DNA of 64,000 nucleotides from Ulvibacterium sp039819225 (GCA_039819225.1 JBCBSN010000001.1:31079-95078); one strand, 5' to 3'; shown: positions 43,882 to 54,021, counted from the stretch's first letter. Notes: generated by a model not told the origin, from the sequence alone. Made by a program: numbers and translations.

Positions 43882-45338
43882 CAGATCTGTTTTCGAAGCC
43901 GGGCCACGGGGATACCCAATTGCTCCCTATATTTGGCTACGGTCCTTCTTGCGATAGGGTATCCCTTTTCCTTTAGGATTTTTGCCAATTTATCATCGGT
44001 AAGTGGTTTTCGCTTTTCCTCATTCTTGATCACGGTCTCCAAAATCTTTTTTATCTCCTTGGTTGACACGTCCTCACCTTGTTCATTTTTCATGGATTCC
44101 GAGAAGTAATCCTTTATCAATCGTGTTCCATAGGGTGTATCCACGTATTTGCTATTGGCCACCCGGGATACCGTGGAGACATCCATATCTATTTCGTCGG
44201 CAATATCCTTTAAGATCATAGGACGGAGATTACGTTCGTCCCCGGTCAAAAAGTATTCCTTTTGGTACTGCATTATCGCATTCATTGTAATGTACAAAGT
44301 CTGCTGCCGTTGCCGTATGGCATCTATGAACCATTTTGCCGCATCCAGTTTCTGCTTAATAAAAAGAACCGTATCCTTTTGGGATTTCGATTTGTTCTTG
44401 GCATCCTTGTATCCTTTGAGCATATTACTGTATTCTTTGGAAACATGAAGTTCCGGGGCATTTCTCCCGTTAAGGGTAAGCTCAAGTTCGCCGTCCACGA
44501 TCCGAATGGAAAAATCCGGTACTACGTGTTCCACGATCCTATTGTTTCCGGAATAGGAACCTCCGGGTTTAGGATTCAGTTTTTCAATTTCGGATATGGC
44601 CTCCTTTAGTTCTTCTTCCGTAATGGAGTGCTTCTGAATAAGCTTTTTATAGTGTTTTTTGGTGAACTGTTCAAAGGATTTTTCCAATATGGCCACTGCC
44701 AATTCCGTATGGGGTGTGGATTCCCTTCTTTTTAATTGGATCATTAGGCATTCTTCCAATGATCTGGCCGCCACGCCCGGTGGATCCAGTTCCTGTACCG
44801 TTTTTAGTACCCTTTCCACCGTCTTCTCGTCCGTATAAATGTTTTGGGTAAAAGCAAGGTCGTCCGTAATATCCGTAATAGGTCTCCTTATATATCCACT
44901 CTCGTCCACACTGCCTACAAGAAATTCGGCAATGGCCCATTCCTCATCGTTCAGATAGGTGGTGTTTAACTGATTTATGAGATACTGGTTAAATGAGGTT
45001 CCTGCGGCATAGGGAACGCTTTTTTCGTCGTCATCTACACTATAGTTGTTGGTCTTGGTACGGTAATCCGGTATTTCGTCATCGCTTAGGTAATCATCTA
45101 TGTTAATGTCGTCCGCATTAATACTTTCACTTTCTCCCGCCTCGTCATAAATATCCCCGAACTCGTCCTCGACACGATCGTTTTCTTCCTTACCTCCTTC
45201 CAGGGCGGGGTTTTCCTCCAATTCCTGTTTTAGGCGTTGCTCAAAGGCCTGGGTGGGCAGCTGAATAAGCTTCATAAGCTGTATCTGCTGGGGGGATAGC
45301 TTCTGCGATAACTTAAACTGTAAATGTTGCTTCAGCAT
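43881..45338 (-). CDS. rpoN: RNA polymerase sigma-54 factor
   Basis: A 485-residue sigma-54. Region I is QHLQFKLSQKLSPQQIQLMKLIQLP with the Gln/Leu-rich pattern, followed by an acidic region II (about 45-105). The core-binding region spans the middle. The DNA-binding helix-turn-helix lies near residue 375 (LKDIADEIDMDVSTVSRV), and the C-terminal RpoN box reads ARRTVAKYREQLGIP, matching the ARRTVAKYRE consensus. It transcribes genes that need AAA+ activators; none of these is in the window. It is downstream of asnS (43 bp gap) and overlaps the PAP2-like gene by one base. Confidence 0.96.
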   Translation of the reverse strand: MLKQHLQFKLSQKLSPQQIQLMKLIQLPTQAFEQRLKQELEENPALEGGKEENDRVEDEFGDIYDEAGESESINADDINIDDYLSDDEIPDYRTKTNNYSVDDDEKSVPYAAGTSFNQYLINQLNTTYLNDEEWAIAEFLVGSVDESGYIRRPITDITDDLAFTQNIYTDEKTVERVLKTVQELDPPGVAARSLEECLMIQLKRRESTPHTELAVAILEKSFEQFTKKHYKKLIQKHSITEEELKEAISEIEKLNPKPGGSYSGNNRIVEHVVPDFSIRIVDGELELTLNGRNAPELHVSKEYSNMLKGYKDAKNKSKSQKDTVLFIKQKLDAAKWFIDAIRQRQQTLYITMNAIMQYQKEYFLTGDERNLRPMILKDIADEIDMDVSTVSRVANSKYVDTPYGTRLIKDYFSESMKNEQGEDVSTKEIKKILETVIKNEEKRKPLTDDKLAKILKEKGYPIARRTVAKYREQLGIPVARLRKQI

Positions 45339-45381
45339 GGGGCTTGGATTCTTCTCGCCTTATAAAGTTAAAAAATCAATT

Positions 45382-46824
45382 CTAAAACTCCGCATTTTGT
45401 GGTGTCCTTGGAAACGGAATAACATCCCTTATATTACCCATGCCCGTGGCAAAAAGGACCAAGCGCTCAAAACCAAGTCCAAATCCGCTATGTACCGCCG
45501 TGCCAAACTTACGTAGGTCCAAATACCACCAGAGTTCTTTTTCATCGATTCCGAGGGCCTCAATTTTTTGCTTTAAAATATCAAATCGCTCCTCGCGCTG
45601 AGATCCCCCTACGATTTCTCCAATACCGGGAAAAAGGATATCCATGGCGCGTACGGTCTTGCCGTCTTCATTCAGCCGCATATAAAAGGCTTTGATGTTG
45701 GCCGGATAATCAAAAAGGATAACGGGACATTTAAAGTGTCTCTCCACCAAGTAGCGTTCATGTTCGCTTTGCAGGTCTACACCCCACTGATCCACCGGAT
45801 ACTGAAATTTTTTCTTTTTGTTGGGTTTGCTGTTTCTAAGGATATCTATGGCCTCGGTATAGGTGACCCGTTTAAACCCGTTTTCCACTACAAACCGAAG
45901 TTTGTCCATAAGGGGCATGGGGCTCCGTTCCACTTGGGGTTTTGTCTTTTCCTCGTCCAGCAATCGTTTTTCCAAAAATTGCAGGTCTTCCACACAGTGG
46001 TTCAGAATATACCGTATCACATGTTTAATGAAATCCTCGGCGAGATCCATATTGGCATCAAGGTCATAAAAGGCCATTTCAGGTTCGATCATCCAAAATT
46101 CCGCCAGGTGTCGGGAAGTGTTGGAATTCTCTGCCCTGAAAGTAGGGCCAAAGGTATAGACCTTTCCCAGCCCCATGGCGTAGGCCTCGGCCTCCAATTG
46201 TCCGGAGACCGTTAAATTGGTCTCTTTGCCAAAAAAATCCTTGGTATAATCCACTGGCCCATCTTCCTTAAGGGGCGGATTTTTGTCATCCAGGGTGGTT
46301 ACCCGGAACATTTCCCCGGCCCCTTCCGCATCGGAACCGGTAATAATGGGGGCGTGGAAGTAGTAAAAGCCATTGTCCGTAAAATATTGATGTATCGCAA
46401 AGGCCAAAGCCGATCTTACACGCATTATGGCCCCAAAAGTATTTGTTCTTATCCTTAAGTGGGCTTGTTCCCGAAGGAGCTCCAAGGTATGTCTCTTGGG
46501 TGAAAGGATGGTCTTTTTGACCTCCTCGGAATCAGCCTTGCCATGAACAAAAATATCATTCACCTGAATTTCAATAGCTTGTCCCTTACCTTGACTTTCT
46601 ACCAAAGTGCCATTGATTTTCAATGCGGCTCCAACCGTAATCTGGCGCAATAAATCCTCGTTAAACTGTTCAAAGTCCACCACGCATTGGATGTTCCTAA
46701 GGGTACTCCCATCGTTCAGGGCGATAAATCGGTTACTGCGAAACGTTCTTACCCATCCTTCCACTTGTACTTCTTGCAATTGGGGAGGAGTTTGGAGCAG
46801 TTCTTTGACAGGGGTTGATTTCAT
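45382..46824 (-). CDS. asnS: Asparaginyl-tRNA synthetase
   Basis: Class IIb synthetase, about 480 residues, charging tRNA-Asn. The N-terminal OB-fold anticodon domain (VEGWVRTFRSNRFIALNDGS) is followed by the catalytic domain with motif 2 (TFRAENSNTSRHLAEFWMIEPE) and motif 3 (GFGLGFERLVLFATG). The Asn-type rather than Asp-type character comes from the DGS..IQ region and the long insert after motif 2. Three in-frame ATG codons at 46836, 46827 and 46824 are close together; I place the start at 46824 because the -7 box at 46851-46858 leaves little leader for the first. rpoN follows 43 bp later. Confidence 0.95.
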   Translation of the reverse strand: MKSTPVKELLQTPPQLQEVQVEGWVRTFRSNRFIALNDGSTLRNIQCVVDFEQFNEDLLRQITVGAALKINGTLVESQGKGQAIEIQVNDIFVHGKADSEEVKKTILSPKRHTLELLREQAHLRIRTNTFGAIMRVRSALAFAIHQYFTDNGFYYFHAPIITGSDAEGAGEMFRVTTLDDKNPPLKEDGPVDYTKDFFGKETNLTVSGQLEAEAYAMGLGKVYTFGPTFRAENSNTSRHLAEFWMIEPEMAFYDLDANMDLAEDFIKHVIRYILNHCVEDLQFLEKRLLDEEKTKPQVERSPMPLMDKLRFVVENGFKRVTYTEAIDILRNSKPNKKKKFQYPVDQWGVDLQSEHERYLVERHFKCPVILFDYPANIKAFYMRLNEDGKTVRAMDILFPGIGEIVGGSQREERFDILKQKIEALGIDEKELWWYLDLRKFGTAVHSGFGLGFERLVLFATGMGNIRDVIPFPRTPQNAEF

Positions 46825-46850
46825 CATTGATCTCATGAAAATTAGAAGGG

Positions 46851-46858
46851 CAAAGATA
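46851..46858 (-). promoter_or_regulatory. Probable -7 box of the asnS promoter
   Basis: TATCTTTG on the - strand fits TAnnTTTG. It lies 26 bases before the start at 46824. A TTG about 27 bases further upstream is a loose -33 candidate. Confidence 0.5.
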
Positions 46859-46970
46859 GTTTTTTTGAAGAAACAGACCCTTGAACAAAGGTGATAATCG
46901 GGCTACATGAAGTGACCTATGGAAGGGCCAGATTTAGTGAGGACTCCTTACTAAAGGAAGGAATGCATTT

Positions 46971-49373
46971 CTAGTCACCTAAATTCTTAAGATTTACCTC
47001 ATCTTTCGGGAGAATATCAATTTGGGGTTCTTTTAATACCTGCTTGTTTGCTATACTTCTTTCTAAGGAAAGTAAAAGTGAGGGGAGCAATATAAGATTG
47101 GCCAACATGGCAAAAAGCAAGGTTGCGGATACCAAGGAGCCCAATGCCACGGTGCCCCCAAAGTTAGAGATTACGAAAACGGAAAAACCAAAGAACAGCA
47201 CAATGGAAGTGTAGAACATGCTAACACCTGTTTCACGCAAGGCGGCATATACGGATTTCTGTATCCGCCATTTATTGGCTATAAGTTCCTGCCGGTACTT
47301 GGCCAGGAAGTGGATGGTATCGTCCACGGAAATACCAAAGGCGATACTAAATACCAAAATAGTGGATGGTTTTATGGGAACGCCCACAAAACCCATAACC
47401 CCTGCCGTGATGACCAGGGGGAGCAGGTTGGGAATTAGGGAGATGATGATCATCCGGAAGGATCGGAACAAATAAGCCATGAACAAGGCTATCAAAAAAA
47501 TGGCGAAGGCCAGGGAGAGTACCAAGTTCTTTACCAAAAACTTGGTGCCTTTTAGAAAAAGAAGGGCACTTCCGGTCATATATACGGTGTAGCGCTCCTC
47601 GGGAAATATTTTGGCAATATTTTCCAAAAGCCGTTCCTCTATTTCTTCCATGCGGTCCGTTTTAACGTCCCTCATAAAGGTGGTGACCCTAGCCGTTTGC
47701 CCACTGCTGTCCACAAAGGTCCTGAGCAGGTCGCTATCTCCGGAAGATTGTCGTGCCACGTTCATAATAAAACTGTTCTCCTGGGAGGAGGGGAGCTGAT
47801 AGTATTTGGGGATACCATTGTAAAATGCCTGCTTGGAATATTTTACCAGATTAACTACGGAAACAGGTTTGGAAAGCTCGGGAATCTCATCAATGACCTC
47901 CCCAAGGCGATCTATGCGCTTTAGGGTGGCAGGTTTCATAACGCCTTTGGGCCTTTTGGTATCCACTACGATCTCTACGGGCATAATGCCATCGAATTCC
48001 TTTTCAAAAAAGCGAATATCCTGAAAAAACTCGGACTTTTTGGGCATGTCCTCTATAGGGCTTCCTGAGATCTCTATTTGATAGATTCCAATAATGCTAA
48101 GCACCAAAAGCCCAACAGAAACAAAATACACCGCAATTCTATGGTCCCTTACAATACGCTCCATCCAATTCACGAACGCATCGATCCAGCGTTTGTTCAA
48201 ATGCTTCAGATGCTTGGTTTTTGGTAAGGGCATAAAACTATAGACAATAGGTATGATGAGCAGGGAGAGAATAAAAATTCCAATAATGTTAATGGATGCG
48301 ACAATACCAAACTCTTTTAGCAACTTACTTTCCGTAATGATAAAAGTGGCAAATCCCGATGCTGTGGTCATGTTGGTCATCAGGGTGGCATTGCCGATTT
48401 TGGAAATGACCCGTTGCAAAGAAAGGGCCTGGTTGCCATGTTTTTTTACTTCTTGTTGGTATTTATTGATTAAAAAAATGCAATTGGGCACCCCAATTAC
48501 GATAATCAACGGGGGGATAAGGGCCGTAAGAACTGTAATTTCATATTGTAGGAGGCCCAGGATACCGAACGCCCACATGACCCCAATGATTACTACGCAC
48601 ATGGAAATAGTTGTAGCGCGGATGCTCCTAAAAAAGAAAAAGAAGATCAACGAGGTGACCATTAATGCCGCAAGAATAAACTTTCCGATTTCATCTATGA
48701 TGTTCTGCGAGTTCAAGGTGCGGATATAGGGCATTCCGGAGACGCGTACATTAAGCCCCGTCTCCTCCTCAAAATCTTCAATAAGGTCGGTGAGGTCCCT
48801 AAGGATAAAATCTTTGCGCACCGAGGTATTTACAATATCCTTGTCCAGGTTTACAATGGTGCGGATGGTGGCACTCTCCTTGTTGTATACGATCTTGTCA
48901 TAAAAAGGAAGGTTGTTAAAGAGATAATGGGCAAGACTGTCCACTTCCATTTTGGAGCTTGGTTTGGTACGGATAAAGGGCTCCAGTTGAAATTCCTGTT
49001 TGTCCTTGCTTCGTTTAAGTTCCAGCAAGTTGTCCGTGGAAAGCACAAAATCCACCTCGGGAAAGGCTTGCAACTGCTTGCTAAGTTTGTTCCAGCGGTT
49101 AAAGTTCTCCGGGGAATATAGGGCACTGTCTTTCACGGCAAATACCACGGCATTGCCCTCTTCCCCAAACTGATCTAAAAATGCGCGATATTCCTGGTTT
49201 ACCGGATGATCGTCCGGAAGCAGGTTGGCCTGGGAGTTGCTAAAACGCATATGTTCCCATTGGAGACCCAGGAAAATTGTAAATGCGGTAATGAGTAGCA
49301 AAATCAGAATCCGGTTCCGGAGAATGATATTCGCGGTCTTGGGCCAGAAGCCTTGTGTAAGTTTTGCTACCAC
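46971..49373 (-). CDS. RND-superfamily MMPL/Patched-type exporter
   Basis: An 800-residue inner-membrane protein of the RND superfamily, MMPL branch. It has the duplicated plan of one helix, a large periplasmic loop and five helices, repeated twice (helices near residues 20, 230-360, 415 and 640-770). Family pieces include ALIPPLIIVIGVPNCIFLINKY in the first half and VFSIAFGISVDDTIHFLAKYR in the second, with the conserved Asp pair in helix 10. Such proteins move lipids, hopanoids or hydrophobic compounds; the cargo is unknown. No periplasmic adaptor or outer-membrane gene is nearby, so it probably works alone. It lies 142 bp downstream of frr. Confidence 0.9.
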   Translation of the reverse strand: MVAKLTQGFWPKTANIILRNRILILLLITAFTIFLGLQWEHMRFSNSQANLLPDDHPVNQEYRAFLDQFGEEGNAVVFAVKDSALYSPENFNRWNKLSKQLQAFPEVDFVLSTDNLLELKRSKDKQEFQLEPFIRTKPSSKMEVDSLAHYLFNNLPFYDKIVYNKESATIRTIVNLDKDIVNTSVRKDFILRDLTDLIEDFEEETGLNVRVSGMPYIRTLNSQNIIDEIGKFILAALMVTSLIFFFFFRSIRATTISMCVVIIGVMWAFGILGLLQYEITVLTALIPPLIIVIGVPNCIFLINKYQQEVKKHGNQALSLQRVISKIGNATLMTNMTTASGFATFIITESKLLKEFGIVASINIIGIFILSLLIIPIVYSFMPLPKTKHLKHLNKRWIDAFVNWMERIVRDHRIAVYFVSVGLLVLSIIGIYQIEISGSPIEDMPKKSEFFQDIRFFEKEFDGIMPVEIVVDTKRPKGVMKPATLKRIDRLGEVIDEIPELSKPVSVVNLVKYSKQAFYNGIPKYYQLPSSQENSFIMNVARQSSGDSDLLRTFVDSSGQTARVTTFMRDVKTDRMEEIEERLLENIAKIFPEERYTVYMTGSALLFLKGTKFLVKNLVLSLAFAIFLIALFMAYLFRSFRMIIISLIPNLLPLVITAGVMGFVGVPIKPSTILVFSIAFGISVDDTIHFLAKYRQELIANKWRIQKSVYAALRETGVSMFYTSIVLFFGFSVFVISNFGGTVALGSLVSATLLFAMLANLILLPSLLLSLERSIANKQVLKEPQIDILPKDEVNLKNLGD

Positions 49374-49515
49374 GGTATATTTTTACGGAGGGCAAAGGTA
49401 AAAAACGAACCGGTATGCTCCTAAGAATGTATGGTTTAAATGTCCGGTGATATGGAGCGGAACAATACGCTGGGAAGGGAATTGGAAAATGTGGGTTTGT
49501 GTTTTGGGCCTGTGA

Positions 49516-50070
49516 TCAGACCTTCATGATCTCCGCTTCCTTGGCGCTTAGGAAGCCATCTATTTTTTTTGTAAAGGTGTCCGTAAGTTCCTGTATATCC
49601 AATTCGGCATTTTTTTGCAGGTCTTCCGAAATATCAAGGTTCTTTATTTCCTTGTTCGCCTCCTGGCGGGCACTACGTACCCCTATTTTGGCATCTTCTG
49701 CCTCGGCCTTGGCCTGTTTTACCAATTGTTTTCGGCGTTCCTCCGTTAATGGGGGAACGTTGATGATGATCATTTCACCATTGTTCATGGGGTTAAACCC
49801 AAGATTGGCGTTCATAATGGCCGTTTCTATTTCCTGCAACATGCTTTTTTCCCATGGCTGTACGGACAGGGTACGCCCGTCCGGGGTATTGATGTTGGAT
49901 ACTTGGGACAAAGGGGTCTGGGAACCGTAATAGTCCACCATAACCGAAGAAAGCATGGAAGGGCTTGCCTTTCCCGCCCGGATTTTGATAAACTCCTTTT
50001 CCAAATGCGCTATGGCGGCGTCCATACCTTCTTTCGCGGAATCCAGTACAAATTGTATTTCTTCGTTCAT
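49516..50070 (-). CDS. frr: Ribosome-recycling factor
   Basis: A 184-residue RRF, which splits post-termination ribosomes with EF-G. The family blocks are visible: HLEKEFIKIRAGKASPSML near residue 20, VDYYGSQTPLSQVSNI near residue 46, the RTLSVQPWEKSML stretch, GEMIIINVPPLTEERRKQLVK, and the C-terminal helix-forming LTDTFTKKIDGFLSAKEAEIMKV. Length matches the norm of about 185. It starts 51 bp after pyrH, the usual partner, in one operon. Confidence 0.96.
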   Translation of the reverse strand: MNEEIQFVLDSAKEGMDAAIAHLEKEFIKIRAGKASPSMLSSVMVDYYGSQTPLSQVSNINTPDGRTLSVQPWEKSMLQEIETAIMNANLGFNPMNNGEMIIINVPPLTEERRKQLVKQAKAEAEDAKIGVRSARQEANKEIKNLDISEDLQKNAELDIQELTDTFTKKIDGFLSAKEAEIMKV

Positions 50071-50121
50071 ATCTAATTTTTATCTAATAAAACAAAAATC
50101 GGGCCTTTTTCAAAGTAATCC

Positions 50122-50829
50122 TTACAGTTCCACTACGGTACCTATATTTTCTCCGGCGATGATTTTCATGAGGTTGCCCTTTTTGTTCATATCGAATACA
50201 ACGATGGGCAATTCGTTTTCCTGGCTTAGGGTAAATGCAGTGGTATCCATTACTTTGAGTCCTCTTTGCAAAACGTCATTAAAGGATATCGTATCAAATT
50301 TGGTAGCGTTCTTGTCCTTCTCGGGATCGGAGGTATAAATGCCGTCCACCCGGGTTCCCTTTAGGATTACATCGGCCTCTATCTCAATGGCCCTTAGCAC
50401 CGCAGCGGAATCCGTGGTAAAGTAGGGATTCCCTGTTCCTCCTCCAAAGATGACCACTCTTCCCTTTTCGAGATGTCTCATGGCCCGTCTTCGGATAAAG
50501 GGTTCCGCAACCTCATTGATCTTAATGGCAGACTGTAATCTGGTCTGCACTCCTATCTGCTCAAGGGCGCTTTGCAATGCCAACCCATTGATAACCGTGG
50601 CCAACATACCCATATGGTCGCCTTGCACCCTATCCATTCCGGTAGCTGCTCCGGACAGTCCTCGAAAAATATTCCCGCCTCCGATAACGATGGCTACCTC
50701 AATGCCTTTATCAACAACTTCCTTAATTTCATCGGCGTACTCGGCCAGCCTTTTGGGGTCAATGCCATACTGTCTTTGGCCCATGAGCGCTTCGCCGCTT
50801 AATTTTAAAAGTATTCTTTTATAGTGCAT
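50122..50829 (-). CDS. pyrH: UMP kinase
   Basis: Bacterial UMP kinase (amino-acid-kinase fold), 235 residues from the ATG at 50829. A frame-extending start at 50850 would add seven residues not seen in the family and would overlap the -7 box. Motifs are YKRILLKLSGEALMG at the N-terminus, VIGGGNIFRGL near residue 50, and FGGGTGNPYFTTDSAA near residue 127. It makes UDP for nucleotide and glycan synthesis. frr follows 51 bp later. Confidence 0.96.
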   Translation of the reverse strand: MHYKRILLKLSGEALMGQRQYGIDPKRLAEYADEIKEVVDKGIEVAIVIGGGNIFRGLSGAATGMDRVQGDHMGMLATVINGLALQSALEQIGVQTRLQSAIKINEVAEPFIRRRAMRHLEKGRVVIFGGGTGNPYFTTDSAAVLRAIEIEADVILKGTRVDGIYTSDPEKDKNATKFDTISFNDVLQRGLKVMDTTAFTLSQENELPIVVFDMNKKGNLMKIIAGENIGTVVEL

Positions 50830-50847
50830 GCCAGGATTTGTTTCGAA

Positions 50848-50855
50848 CAAAAATA
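50848..50855 (-). promoter_or_regulatory. Probable -7 box of the pyrH-frr promoter
   Basis: TATTTTTG on the - strand fits TAnnTTTG and ends 18 bases before the pyrH start, a usual distance for this phylum. Confidence 0.45.
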
Positions 50856-51019
50856 ATCAAAAAAAGTTAGGTAAAATTGCTGTATTTCCTAAGTATGCAG
50901 GACAAATCTTCCGTACTTTCCAATACCTGTCTCCCCTTAATTGTTTCCCAAAAAAAGTGTTCGGGTGCCGCATATTTTATATCCTTGCAATGCTTTAGTA
51001 ATTATAGAATTAGGCAATT

Positions 51020-52915
51020 ATGGGACTATTGAGGGAAACGTACATAAGAATATTTTTATGGGCCATGACAGGACTGTCCTTGGTTATGGCCTGCAGCCCT
51101 TCAAAGGGCCTCCTGATGGCTGGGAAGACACCTGTAAACGTCCAAATGGATTTGATAAATGTTGTGGACGATAAGGTTTTGGTTTCCATTGATCCCGGGG
51201 CCTTTACCAAGGAAAGCATTACTTTTTATATCCCCAAGACCGTTCCGGGTACCTATAGTACGGACAACTATGGGAAATATATAGAGGGCTTCAGGGCGTT
51301 GGATTACAAGGGAAATGAATTGATGGTTACTAGGCCCGACGAAAATTCCTGGCTCATTCAAAATGCCAAGAATTTGGACAGGATCATGTACTACGTCAAC
51401 GACACTTATGATACGGAGAACGAGGTGGCACATGCCGTTTTTTCACCTTCTGGGACCAATATCCTGGCGGGGAAGAACTTTGTTTTAAACCTTCATGGAT
51501 TTGTAGGCTACTTTAAGGGGCTCAAGGAAATTCCTTATACCATCAATATAAACAAACCGGCCAATCTAGTGGGGACTACTTCCTTAAAAGAAGATCCAGG
51601 GGACAATACGGATAAGGAATGGGACAGGTTTAAAGCTTCCCGATACTTTGAAGTGGTAGACAACCCTATCCAGTATGCGGAACCTAATACGGAGCGTTTT
51701 CAAATAGAGGATATTACAATTACTCTTAGTGTTTATTCGCCTAGCGGCACGTTTACGGCGGCAAGCTTAAAAGGCAGTATGGAAAAAATGATGAGGGCGC
51801 AAAAAGCGTTTTTAGGAGATATCGATGGTACGCGTGAATACAATATCTTACTATATCTGTCAACCTTGGAGCCCACGGATGCCAAAGGTTTTGGCGCGTT
51901 GGAACACCATACTTCTACGGTTGTGGTTATGCCGGAGACCATTTCCAAGTATTATTTGGAAGAATCCATGGTGGATGTGGTCTCCCATGAATTCTTTCAT
52001 ACCGTAACGCCTTTGAACGTACATTCCGAGGAAGTACAATATTTTGATTTTAACGACCCCAAGATGTCCCAACATCTTTGGATGTATGAAGGAACTACCG
52101 AATATTTTGCCAATCTTTTCCAGGTTCGGCAAGGACTCATCAATGAAACGGAGTTCTTTGAGAGGATTATGGGAAAAATAAACAACGCCAAGAACTACGA
52201 TGATACCATGTCCTTTACCTTAATGAGCCGGAATATCCTGAAACCTCCCTACAAGGACAACTATATAAATGTATATGAAAAAGGTACCTTGATCAATATG
52301 GTATTGGATATTATCCTAAAGGAGAAAAGCAACGGGGAAAAGGGAGTATTATGGCTTATGAAGGAACTTTCCAAAACCTATGGGAAGATGACTCCTTTTA
52401 AGGACGAAAAACTGATCGATGAGATCGTTGCGATGACCTATCCGGAAGTGCGCACTTTTTTTGATACCCATGTTATCGGGAATACTCCGATAGACTACGG
52501 CAAGTATTTGGCAAAAGTTGGACTTAAGACAGCAACTGTAGAAAAACAATCGGGGTATTTCTTGGACGGTGAGATTCCATTTATTGATGTGGATCCTGCC
52601 AATAACGATGTCATTTTTGTTAGAGAGGGAATCGAATTAAATTCCTTTTTTAATGAATTGGGTGCCCAAGGGGGTGATGTCATTAAGAGCATTAATGGAA
52701 CGGACGTAAACTTGGAGGCGATACGCCCCATTATTGGCCAGAGTTTTGGGTGGAATCCGGATACCGAAATAAAAATGACAGTACAACGGGGCGAGCAGGC
52801 TATATCCCTGGAAGGCAAGGCAGGTACCCCTTTGTTAAACGTTAGGACCATTGTTCCCATGGAAAATGCGAGTGACAAAGAAGAGCAACTGCGGGAGTAT
52901 TGGTTAAAGGGCTAG
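51020..52915 (+). CDS. M61-family metallopeptidase, lipoprotein
   Basis: A 631-residue envelope peptidase of the glycyl-aminopeptidase family. The signal ends GLSLVMACSPSKG, a good lipobox near residue 25. An N-terminal beta domain (about 35-230) precedes the thermolysin-like catalytic region. The zinc motif is H323-E-F-F-H327, and the third ligand E357 lies in WMYEGTTEYFANL. A PDZ domain (about residues 540-600, GAQGGDVIKSINGTDV) closes the chain. Members clip N-terminal Gly or Ala from peptides. It is on the + strand between tsf and pyrH, both on the - strand, so it splits a block that usually runs together in bacteria. Confidence 0.92.
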   Translation: MGLLRETYIRIFLWAMTGLSLVMACSPSKGLLMAGKTPVNVQMDLINVVDDKVLVSIDPGAFTKESITFYIPKTVPGTYSTDNYGKYIEGFRALDYKGNELMVTRPDENSWLIQNAKNLDRIMYYVNDTYDTENEVAHAVFSPSGTNILAGKNFVLNLHGFVGYFKGLKEIPYTININKPANLVGTTSLKEDPGDNTDKEWDRFKASRYFEVVDNPIQYAEPNTERFQIEDITITLSVYSPSGTFTAASLKGSMEKMMRAQKAFLGDIDGTREYNILLYLSTLEPTDAKGFGALEHHTSTVVVMPETISKYYLEESMVDVVSHEFFHTVTPLNVHSEEVQYFDFNDPKMSQHLWMYEGTTEYFANLFQVRQGLINETEFFERIMGKINNAKNYDDTMSFTLMSRNILKPPYKDNYINVYEKGTLINMVLDIILKEKSNGEKGVLWLMKELSKTYGKMTPFKDEKLIDEIVAMTYPEVRTFFDTHVIGNTPIDYGKYLAKVGLKTATVEKQSGYFLDGEIPFIDVDPANNDVIFVREGIELNSFFNELGAQGGDVIKSINGTDVNLEAIRPIIGQSFGWNPDTEIKMTVQRGEQAISLEGKAGTPLLNVRTIVPMENASDKEEQLREYWLKG

Positions 52916-52930
52916 AGGAATAGAAATATA

Positions 52931-52951
52931 ATACCAATTCAACATAGAAAA
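52931..52951 (+). repeat. Single copy of the MITE-like terminal sequence
   Basis: ATACCAATTCAACATAGAAAA matches the - strand terminal repeat at 16442-16462 at 19 of 21 positions and the left one at 16302-16322 at 18 of 21. I could not find an inverted partner in the 250-bp gap before tsf, so it is a solo end or a decayed element. Confidence 0.4.
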
Positions 52952-53111
52952 TAGGCTGCTAAGGGAAATAGAATTTTCGAGTTAAAAAAGCTTATCCATT
53001 GTTCGCGTTGGCCTACATTTTTATGGTGAAAAACAGAAAGGTTACCCCTGCACCGGTCTGAGAGTTGTCCCCATTCAATTGGAAAAGACAGGTAGGAAAA
53101 ATGTGTAATAA

Positions 53112-53141
53112 AAAACGTCCACTAAATTAGCGGACGTTTTT
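53112..53141. terminator. Bidirectional intrinsic terminator between the M61 gene and tsf
   Basis: A 12-bp stem (AAAACGTCCACT / AGCGGACGTTTT with one G-T pair) and a short AAATT-type loop lie between convergent genes. T-runs follow on both strands, longer on the - strand, where it would end the tsf message 27 bp after its stop. Confidence 0.78.
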
Positions 53142-53167
53142 AATTTGAGTTAGCTTGGATTATCTCA

Positions 53168-53995
53168 TTACTGTCCCAGTGCAACCCTCTTAAATCCGGT
53201 CACTTCCAAATTGGAGTCAACAGACTTTACATATTGCGCTACACTTTGCTTACTGTCTTTTATAAAGGCCTGATTGACCAAGGTATTGTCCTTAAAAAAT
53301 CGCTTCAATTTTCCTTTGGCGATATTGTCCAACATCGCTTCCGGTTTTCCCTCTTGTCGCAATTGGTCTTTGGCAATCTCTATTTCCTTGTCGATTACGG
53401 ATTGATCCACGCCTTCTTCGTTCAAGGCTACCGGATTCATCGCTGCGGCCTGCATGGCCACATCTTTGGCCGCGGTGGCGGCGCCATTAACCGCACTGGA
53501 AAGTCCTACCAAGGTAGCGATCTTGTTTCCGGCATGGATATAGGAACCCACAAATGAAGCCTTTAAGGTCTCAAAACCCCCGATCTCTATTTTCTCTCCA
53601 ATGACACCGGTCTGTTCGGTAAGTTTCTCCTGTACGCTTATCCCGTTAAAGTCCGAGGAAAGAAAGGCGTCCTTGGATTCGAAACCTAAGGCCAATTCTG
53701 CCATTTCGTTGGCCAGGGTCACAAAGCTTTCGTTTTTGGCCACAAAATCAGTCTCACAGTTCAGGGATACGATTACTCCCAGGGTATTGTCGCTATTCAC
53801 CTTGGCAATGGTGGCTCCTTCGGAAGATTCCCTATCCGCCCTTTTCGCGGCTACTTTTTGACCTTTTTTGCGAAGGATTTCAATAGCCTTGTCAAAATCA
53901 CCTTCGGCCTCTACTAGGGCATTCTTGCAGTCCATCATGCCGGCACCAGTCATTTTTCGTAATTTGTTCACATCTGCTGCGGTAACTTTTACCAT
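53168..53995 (-). CDS. tsf: Elongation factor Ts
   Basis: A 275-residue nucleotide-exchange factor for EF-Tu. The N-terminal UBA-like domain is TAADVNKLRKMTGAGMMDCK, and the GDFDKAIEILRKKG stretch follows. The core has VNCETDFVA-type SLNCETDFVAKNESFV near residue 77 with the Tu-contacting TDF, and DVAMQAAAMNP near residue 180. The C-terminus ends in a helix-strand pair. It begins 26 bp after rpsB and shares its transcript, as in most bacteria. A bidirectional terminator follows. Confidence 0.96.
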   Translation of the reverse strand: MVKVTAADVNKLRKMTGAGMMDCKNALVEAEGDFDKAIEILRKKGQKVAAKRADRESSEGATIAKVNSDNTLGVIVSLNCETDFVAKNESFVTLANEMAELALGFESKDAFLSSDFNGISVQEKLTEQTGVIGEKIEIGGFETLKASFVGSYIHAGNKIATLVGLSSAVNGAATAAKDVAMQAAAMNPVALNEEGVDQSVIDKEIEIAKDQLRQEGKPEAMLDNIAKGKLKRFFKDNTLVNQAFIKDSKQSVAQYVKSVDSNLEVTGFKRVALGQ

Positions 53996-54021
53996 AATTC
54001 GATATTTTGTTGCTTGTTATT